Origin: CAZCSJ01 sp964501445 | GTDB taxonomy: Bacteria; Patescibacteriota; Minisyncoccia; Sungbacterales; HO2-52-23 | Assembly (NCBI GenBank): GCA_964501445.1 | Contig: CAZCSJ010000001.1 | Span: forward strand, 1-64,000 | Reading direction: 5' to 3' | DNA: 64,000 nucleotides | Part shown: positions 59,261 through 64,000 of the stretch, one piece after another | How positions within the stretch are numbered: the stretch's first letter is position 1 | Layout: each line of letters starts with the position of its first letter | Program-made: the position numbers and the translations under genes | Notes under the pieces: model-generated | What the model was told of the DNA's origin: nothing | Database searches by the model: none | What the model saw: only the letters and a program-made list of their open reading frames with translations

Positions 59261-59638
59261 TTAGGTTCGGCTAACTTTTGCGGCATGGCGTTTGGCGAGC
59301 GCGCGCTCTCGCGCGCGCCGGAATTTTGCCGTATCAAGATATCGTTTCCACGCGAGCACCCGGAAACGGATAAAGACGTGCGGGTCTCCGCGAAGCAACT
59401 TTCCTTCTTCTGCGACGCGGTGCTGGAGGAGCGGGGGCGCGTTCCAAAGGTCTACAAGGTCAATTTTGTCTTCTGAAATTTTCAGCATACGGGCAATTTT
59501 ACATGCGAGGTCCGCTTTCTCTTCCATATCCAACGCGTGGTCGGCAAGCGCCGCCACATCCGCGTCTGAATTTTTACTTTCGGTTCCTCGCGCGCGGGAA
59601 CCAAAGAGGACGATGAATTGTACGCCAACCATAGGCAT
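59261..59638 (-). CDS. Minimal nucleotidyltransferase (MNT/MntA-like)
   Basis: 125 residues. The catalytic pattern is FIVLFGSRARGTESKNSDADVAAL (GSxxxGxxxxxSDxD) with the third Asp in KIDLVDLWNAPP. MntA-type enzymes AMPylate a HEPN toxin partner. No HEPN gene lies next to it, although a protein with one HEPN-like motif is encoded far away at 35355. TATAGT at 59650-59645 ends 6 nt before the ATG, so the gene probably has its own leaderless promoter. Confidence 0.88.
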   Translation of the reverse strand: MPMVGVQFIVLFGSRARGTESKNSDADVAALADHALDMEEKADLACKIARMLKISEDKIDLVDLWNAPPLLQHRVAEEGKLLRGDPHVFIRFRVLAWKRYLDTAKFRRARERALAKRHAAKVSRT

Positions 59639-59667
59639 GGCCCCACTATAGCACCGTTTCCCCTCAG

Positions 59668-60552
59668 TTAGAAGAAAAGTATCGCGAGCACAACCGCCGC
59701 GGCGACCAAAAGAAATCCCGCCATAGGAATCCCGACGAGGATTTTTTTGTCACGGCCGGTGGGGGCCACTTCCCCGCCTTTTGCGTCTTTGAGCGCGCGA
59801 TAGAGAAGGTAGATGTACGCAGTCGCAAATGGCGTGAGGAAAATCGCGGGTATGGCGGAAAGAAAATCAAGCCAATCGTCGGGAATATTAGTGAGGATAT
59901 CAAGAATCATAAACGGCGCCATTGCGGCAATCCAAATCGCGGCAAGGAGAAGCAGGCGCCACACCACAGCCAACCAGTAGCCCTCCACATACTTTTTGCT
60001 TTTGGCGAGCGCCCGAAATCCCCGTTCGTTTTCGGATACAAGCACATAGAGCGCTGGAAAAAACCACACAAGCATCACAATGCCGGGGAGAAAAAAGAGG
60101 AGAAAACTGCCGAGGGTCAAAAGACCTCCGAGAATCGTGACCCAGAGATACGGGAGAATCTTTGCAAAACCGCGCGAAAATGATTCACGGATGCCGATTT
60201 TTTCTTCCGCATCCTTCAGAGCGTATAGTAACGCGAGTTCGCTCCAGAGTTGCAGGAACCATGCCAGAATCCAGACGAGAATCACGGAGCCGAAAAGCAC
60301 AATATCTTTTGTAAGGGGCATACGCCATGCGATGGCATTATCTGCCGCCTCCCCCAGCGCCAAAAACACGGATGTCAAAAGTAGTACGACTGCGAGCGGA
60401 ATAAAAACAATCCCCAAGAGCGTCCAGAATCGGCTGCGGTAGAGCGTCCACGCATTTTTCAGGAGCGCCCTCGCGCTCAAGAAACCCGCTGCATGGGGCG
60501 CGGGCAATTCCGGGCGCTGGAGTTCTGATGAGAGAAGTTCGGGAGAGGGCAT
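59668..60552 (-). CDS. Multi-pass membrane protein, function unknown
   Basis: 294 residues with about six or seven hydrophobic helices and a Pro-rich N-terminus (SPELLSSELQRPELPAPH). It starts the membrane part with LLKNAWTLYRSRFWTLLGIVFIPLAV, which is like the DUF975/glycerophosphoryl-phosphodiesterase membrane-domain family: amphipathic R/W-rich helix entering the bilayer, then FSRGFAKILPYLWVTILGGLL. The C-terminal helix follows KDKKILVGIP. It is likely an integral membrane protein with no enzyme motif. It lies upstream of a repeat and clpP. Confidence 0.7.
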   Translation of the reverse strand: MPSPELLSSELQRPELPAPHAAGFLSARALLKNAWTLYRSRFWTLLGIVFIPLAVVLLLTSVFLALGEAADNAIAWRMPLTKDIVLFGSVILVWILAWFLQLWSELALLYALKDAEEKIGIRESFSRGFAKILPYLWVTILGGLLTLGSFLLFFLPGIVMLVWFFPALYVLVSENERGFRALAKSKKYVEGYWLAVVWRLLLLAAIWIAAMAPFMILDILTNIPDDWLDFLSAIPAIFLTPFATAYIYLLYRALKDAKGGEVAPTGRDKKILVGIPMAGFLLVAAAVVLAILFF

Positions 60553-60652
60553 CCCGTTAGAGATTTTTATGTGGTGTTGAGTACCTAAAAGATAGAGACC
60601 CTATACGCATCATCCTCCAAGATTTTGATTTCATAGTCGCATCTCTAACGGG
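60553..60652. repeat. CCCGTTAGAGAT element, copy 3 of 3
   Basis: CCCGTTAGAGAT (60553-60564) and ATCTCTAACGGG (60641-60652) bound a 76-bp AT-rich interior unlike those of copies 1 and 2. It lies between clpP and the membrane protein gene at 59668. Confidence 0.8.
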
Positions 60653-60660
60653 ATCACGAA

Positions 60661-61278
60661 TTATTTCCCATTCGTTTTTCGCTTGATGATTTCATCAATG
60701 ATGCCGTACTTTTTTGCGTCCTCGGCGGTCATGTACTTGTCGCGCTCGGTGTCGTCATGCACTTGCTCCAGCGTTCTGCCGCTGTGTTTTGCGAGGATTT
60801 GGTTGAGTCGTTCTTTGAGTTGTAAGATATGCTTTGCAGAAATTTCAATCTCCGTTGCCTGCCCCTCAATGCCGCCTGCCATCACTTGGTGGATCATCAC
60901 CTCCGCGTTCTGGAGCGCGAAGCGTTTGCCTTTTGCTCCTGCGGCAAGCAGCAACGCCGCGCCCGATGCCGCCATGCCGACACAAATGGTTGAGACATCG
61001 GGCTTCACATACTGCATGGTGTCGTAGATCGCCAAAGTCGCCGGAACCGAACCGCCCGGGGAATTGACATAGAGCTTGATGTCTTTTTTTTCATCCTCCG
61101 ATTCAAGGAAAAGGAGCTGGGCAATAATGGCGTTTGCCACCGGGTCCACGATCGGCCCGCCAAGGAAAATAATCCGCTCTTTTAAGAGCCGCGAGTAGAT
61201 GTCGTATGCCCGCTCGCCAAACTGCGATTTTTCAATGACGGTCGGAATGAGGTATTGGTTGTAGGTTTCGTTATTCAT
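60661..61278 (-). CDS. clpP: ClpP ATP-dependent protease proteolytic subunit
   Basis: 205 residues. Catalytic triad: Ser105 in [15 protein letters not shown] (a variant of GQAASMGA), His130 in AEVMIHQ and Asp180 in [19 protein letters not shown]. The N-terminal processing-type leader is short. It forms the barrel protease fed by ClpX or ClpA. It follows tig (trigger factor), a common pairing with clpX in bacteria; clpX is not in the window. Copy 6 of the palindrome lies 7 bp upstream of its ATG. Confidence 0.96.
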   Translation of the reverse strand: MNNETYNQYLIPTVIEKSQFGERAYDIYSRLLKERIIFLGGPIVDPVANAIIAQLLFLESEDEKKDIKLYVNSPGGSVPATLAIYDTMQYVKPDVSTICVGMAASGAALLLAAGAKGKRFALQNAEVMIHQVMAGGIEGQATEIEISAKHILQLKERLNQILAKHSGRTLEQVHDDTERDKYMTAEDAKKYGIIDEIIKRKTNGK

Positions 61279-61284
61279 GTATCG

Positions 61285-61368
61285 CGATGCTAATATACTA
61301 ATGCATACTAATTATACTAATACTTCCTATCCATTCGTATCATTGGTATAATTCGTATATTCGCATCG
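61285..61368 (-). repeat. AT-rich imperfect palindrome, copy 6 of 6, upstream of clpP
   Basis: CGATGCTAATATACTAATGC at the left and the usual right arm. The loop CTTCCTATCC is identical to copy 3. It sits between tig and clpP. Confidence 0.85.
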
Positions 61369-61370
61369 AT

Positions 61371-62672
61371 TTAGAGTTGTTCAAGAAACTCAAACACTTT
61401 CTCGTTTGTCAACACGTCTTTAGTATATGCGCGGAGCGCCTCGGGGTCAAAATCCTTTTTGGCGTTTTCCGCAGAGCGGTAGCGCGCAAGGATTTCGTTT
61501 GCCCGCGTCTCTATCTCCTGGGCGGCGGGCTCAATTTTCTCAACCCCGCCTATTTCGTGGAGTACGAGCGCGATCCGCACGCGTTTCTGGGCGTCTTTCT
61601 CCCAGTCGGTTTTGAGGTCTTCCGGCGTTTTCTTTATGTGCGCGAGATACTCCTCCCACTTCATCCCCATATCCCCAATGCTCGCGCGGAGCTCGTCTGT
61701 CATCTTTTCAATCTCCCGATCAATAAGGATCCTGGGCACCTCCATGGCGGAAGCGTCGGCAATTGCCTCAAGGGTCAAAGCGCGAATCCGCTGGATTTCT
61801 TTTTGTTCTTTTTCCTGCGCGATCCCCTCGGCAACGTTTTTTTTCAACGCCGCAACCGAGTCAAAATTCCCGAGGCCTTTTGCGAATTCATCGGTCATTT
61901 CAGGCATAGACCGCTCCTGCACCAGATTCATCTTTACGGTGAAGTCAAGCGATTTCTCCGCATATCCCTTGTCGTGCCAGTCCTTGGGGGCTTGGAGCGA
62001 AAATGATTTCTCTTCTCCCGCCTTCATGCCCTCAATCGCATCTTCAAAACCCGGGAGAAAACGGCCCTTGCCAAGAATAAAAAGGTGGTTTCTGGACTCG
62101 CCACCTTCAATTTTGACCCCTCCGTGGCGCGTGTCAAAATCAATGGTAACCGCGTCGCCCGGAGCCGCGGCGCGGTTGACCGTCACAAGGACTGAGCGCG
62201 ACTCGCGGATCCACTCAAGGGTTTTTTCCGTTTCCTCATCGCTCACCGAAACCGCCTGTTTTCCTTTGCCGAGGCGCCGCGCAATCGCTTTGTAGTCAGG
62301 CAGTGTTACCTTTGGGAAAAGCGCTGTCTTCACTTTGAATTCAAGGTCGCTTCCGGGTGCGAGCTTTGTTATGGCGATTTCCGGACGTCCGATCGGCGGG
62401 GTTTTGGAAAGCTCACCCGACACAAGTTCCTCCATGAGTTTCGGGTAGGCCGCGCGTACTGCGAGCTCGGCGCCGCGCTCATAGAGCGCGAATTCGCCCA
62501 CGCGGTCTTTTACGACGTCGTAGGGCGCTTTGCCCTTGCGAAATCCTTCAATTACCGTTTCTTCGGAGATCACAATCGCCGCGCGCTTCACGTGCGGTTC
62601 AAATTCGGCGTGAGGGACGATAACAGTAATCTCCGCTTCCGAGTGCGGGAGGAGCGTTACGGAATGATTCAT
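61371..62672 (-). CDS. tig: Trigger factor (ribosome-bound chaperone)
   Basis: 433 residues. The ribosome-binding domain has VISEETVIEGFRKGKAPYDVVKDRVGEFALYERGAE (FRxGxxP signature seen as FRKGKAP). The PPIase-type domain includes PGDAVTIDFDTRHGG and the segment FLPGFEDAIEGMKAGEEKSFSL. The C-terminal helical arms follow (NDEFAKGLGNFDSV-like and EEYLAHIKKTPEDL). It receives nascent chains at the ribosome exit. CATAAT lies 6 nt before the ATG, inside an ATTATGAATTAC-type repeat, and may be its promoter. Confidence 0.95.
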   Translation of the reverse strand: MNHSVTLLPHSEAEITVIVPHAEFEPHVKRAAIVISEETVIEGFRKGKAPYDVVKDRVGEFALYERGAELAVRAAYPKLMEELVSGELSKTPPIGRPEIAITKLAPGSDLEFKVKTALFPKVTLPDYKAIARRLGKGKQAVSVSDEETEKTLEWIRESRSVLVTVNRAAAPGDAVTIDFDTRHGGVKIEGGESRNHLFILGKGRFLPGFEDAIEGMKAGEEKSFSLQAPKDWHDKGYAEKSLDFTVKMNLVQERSMPEMTDEFAKGLGNFDSVAALKKNVAEGIAQEKEQKEIQRIRALTLEAIADASAMEVPRILIDREIEKMTDELRASIGDMGMKWEEYLAHIKKTPEDLKTDWEKDAQKRVRIALVLHEIGGVEKIEPAAQEIETRANEILARYRSAENAKKDFDPEALRAYTKDVLTNEKVFEFLEQL

Positions 62673-62678
62673 ACGAGA

Positions 62679-62752
62679 ATTATGAATTACGAGTTATGAA
62701 TTATGGTTTCGTATTGTAATTTTCTTAATTCGTAATTCATACTTCATAATTC
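62679..62752. repeat. ATTATGAATTACGAG-type inverted repeat between nusA and tig
   Basis: Runs of GAATTATGAATTAC at the left pair with CGTAATTCATACTTCATAATTC at the right. The nusA stop lies in the right arm. Family members occur near 3183, 8050 and in tsaD at 19847-19888. Confidence 0.7.
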
Positions 62753-64000
62753 TGGCTCTTTGTCTTTACTCTCTTCGGTGCCTGTAGATTCGGCTACCGC
62801 CTCCTCCTCTTCAGACCCTGCCGGAGTTTCCGGTGCGTTGGAACGTACATCAATCTTCCAACCGGTAAGGCGCGCGGCAAGGCGCACATTCTGCCCGCCC
62901 TTGCCGATCGCAAGCGAGAGCTGGTCTTCGGCAACAATGGCGCGCGCCTCGCGGCGCTCCTCATTGAGTTCCACATCAAGGACTTTTGCGGGCGAAAGGG
63001 CGTGCGACACAAACTCTGCCGCATCTTCGGACCATTCAATAATATCTATCTTCTCGCCTCCGAGTTCGTTTATGACGGTGGAGACCCGAATGCCTTTCTG
63101 CCCCACGAGCGAACCCACGGGATCCACGCCCTGTTCGTTTGACGCGGCCGCGACCTTGGCGCGCGACCCGGGTTCGCGCGCGATCGCTTTTATCTCAACC
63201 GCCCCGGACGGTATTTCCGGAACTTCAAGCTCAAAGAGTTTTTTCAAAAGCAGGGGGTGGGAGCGCGAGAGCACGATCCCGGGCCCTCTCGGATTTTTCT
63301 CAACCGCCAAAATGAGGGTTTTGATACGGCTGCCGATATGCAGGCGTTCGTACGAATTCTGCTCTTCGGGAGGGAGGGCGGCAACCGTCCGTCCGATATC
63401 CACATAGACCATGCGCCCTTCAATCCGCTGGATGATGCCCGACACCAGCTCCCCCTCACGGTTTTTATAGTCGTCATAAATCGTCTCGCGTTCAATTTCG
63501 CGGATGCGTTGTATAATCACCTGTTTTGCGGTCTGCGCCGCAATCCGGCCGAAGTCGTCGTGCGACTGGAGCGGAAACTCAAGCTCATCTCCGGTCTTCA
63601 CCTCGGGGGTGATCGCGCGCGCCTCTTCAATCATGATGTGTTTCTCCGGATTGAAACGGACTTTCTTCTCACCCGGCTCCTCGCTTTCCTCTTCCCGCTC
63701 TCCTTTTTTCCCTTTTTCTTTTTCCTTCTCTTCCTGTTCTTCCGGCGCAATGCCCGCAAGCCGCCGCGCGCGCTCCTCTTCCTCTGCCTGCACCTCTTCT
63801 TCGGATTTAATCATCGTGTCATCCACGACGATTTTAATTTGGCGCATTTCCAACGCCCCGGTTTTCGGATCCATCTTCGCACGGATAAGCTGGCCGCGTT
63901 TGCCATAGTCACGTTTGTAGGCGGCAGCTAACGCCATCTCTATGGTCTCAAAAATCTTTTCCTGCGGGATTCCTTTCTCGTCGGCAATCTGCTGGATTGC
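62744..64000 (-). CDS. nusA: Transcription factor NusA (5' end cut by window)
   Basis: 419 codons are present; the frame continues to the window edge as AIQQIADEKGIPQEKIFETIEMALAAAYK, so the first codons lie outside. The N-terminal domain contains an acidic Lys/Glu insertion (about 60 residues with runs such as EEQEEKEKEKGKKGEREE). The S1 domain is seen in LVSGIIQRIEGRMVYVDI, KH1 in PVGSLVGQKGIRVSTVINELGGEKIDI and KH2 in LSLAIGKGGQNVRLAARLTGWKIDV. NusA binds RNA polymerase near the exit channel and modulates pausing and termination. It precedes tig on the strand. Confidence 0.95.
   Translation of the reverse strand, partial: AIQQIADEKGIPQEKIFETIEMALAAAYKRDYGKRGQLIRAKMDPKTGALEMRQIKIVVDDTMIKSEEEVQAEEEERARRLAGIAPEEQEEKEKEKGKKGEREEESEEPGEKKVRFNPEKHIMIEEARAITPEVKTGDELEFPLQSHDDFGRIAAQTAKQVIIQRIREIERETIYDDYKNREGELVSGIIQRIEGRMVYVDIGRTVAALPPEEQNSYERLHIGSRIKTLILAVEKNPRGPGIVLSRSHPLLLKKLFELEVPEIPSGAVEIKAIAREPGSRAKVAAASNEQGVDPVGSLVGQKGIRVSTVINELGGEKIDIIEWSEDAAEFVSHALSPAKVLDVELNEERREARAIVAEDQLSLAIGKGGQNVRLAARLTGWKIDVRSNAPETPAGSEEEEAVAESTGTEESKDKEPEL

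Overview
The window reads as a chromosomal segment of a Candidate Phyla Radiation (Patescibacteria, probably Parcubacteria-like) bacterium of moderate GC. The reasons are the dense, almost one-directional layout (nearly everything on the minus strand), compact versions of housekeeping proteins, a complete type IV pilus locus, secreted peptidoglycan-binding/fibronectin/Ig-like proteins, an archaeal-type ATP-dependent DNA ligase, and many short dispersed palindromes tolerated inside essential genes. The lineage is inferred from gene content; no rRNA gene is present to confirm it.

Layout, left to right. 1-9600: a truncated glycosyltransferase, an HtrA protease, and an Fe-S and oxidative-stress block (Nfu scaffold, SodX protease, nickel superoxide dismutase SodN, [3Fe-4S]-type ferredoxin, SufU, SufS, SufD, SufB, SufC). 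A BrnT/BrnA toxin-antitoxin pair sits between sufD and sufS, and a DedA membrane protein follows sufC. 9600-17500: a large secreted peptidoglycan-binding/FnIII protein, an AT-rich methyltransferase, tRNA-Gln, FtsEX, RF2 with a programmed frameshift, Hsp20 and a PrsW-like protease. 17500-27300: valS, tsaD, folA, thyA, tmk, then rplK, a four-helix-bundle (S23-type) insertion, nusG, secE and gyrB. 27500-39700: a single-chain mitochondrial-type PheRS, a fused inactive L,D-transpeptidase/D,D-carboxypeptidase, a secreted repeat protein, three tRNAs (Asp, Met, initiator Met), secreted coiled-coil and Ig-like proteins, gatA, gatC and DNA ligase. 39800-52500: the type IV pilus locus (minor pilins, PilD, major pilin, PilC, PilT, response regulator, PilB, PilO, PilN, PilM). 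52600-64000: comF, rny, rpoD-like sigma factor, gpmI, NYN nuclease, nucleotidyltransferase, clpP, tig and nusA (cut by the window edge).

How the parts work together: the Suf and Nfu genes build Fe-S clusters beside the enzyme that removes superoxide. folA-thyA-tmk make dTTP. secE-nusG-rplK and nusA-rpoD serve gene expression. tig-clpP-hsp20-htrA serve protein quality control. The pilus locus, with its own prepilin peptidase, probably supports attachment and DNA uptake together with ComF.

The most unusual content is repetitive and structural. (i) Three RNA-like elements around rny share one asymmetric internal loop flanked by stems of unrelated but complementary sequence. (ii) An AT-rich palindrome of 80-110 bp occurs six times, each copy just upstream of a gene start and in the same orientation. 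(iii) tsaD carries six apparent in-frame insertions that match dispersed repeats. (iv) A 201-bp identical element forms the N-terminal leader of two adjacent prepilin genes. (v) About a dozen start codons lie 6-7 nt after a -10-like hexamer, suggesting leaderless mRNAs.
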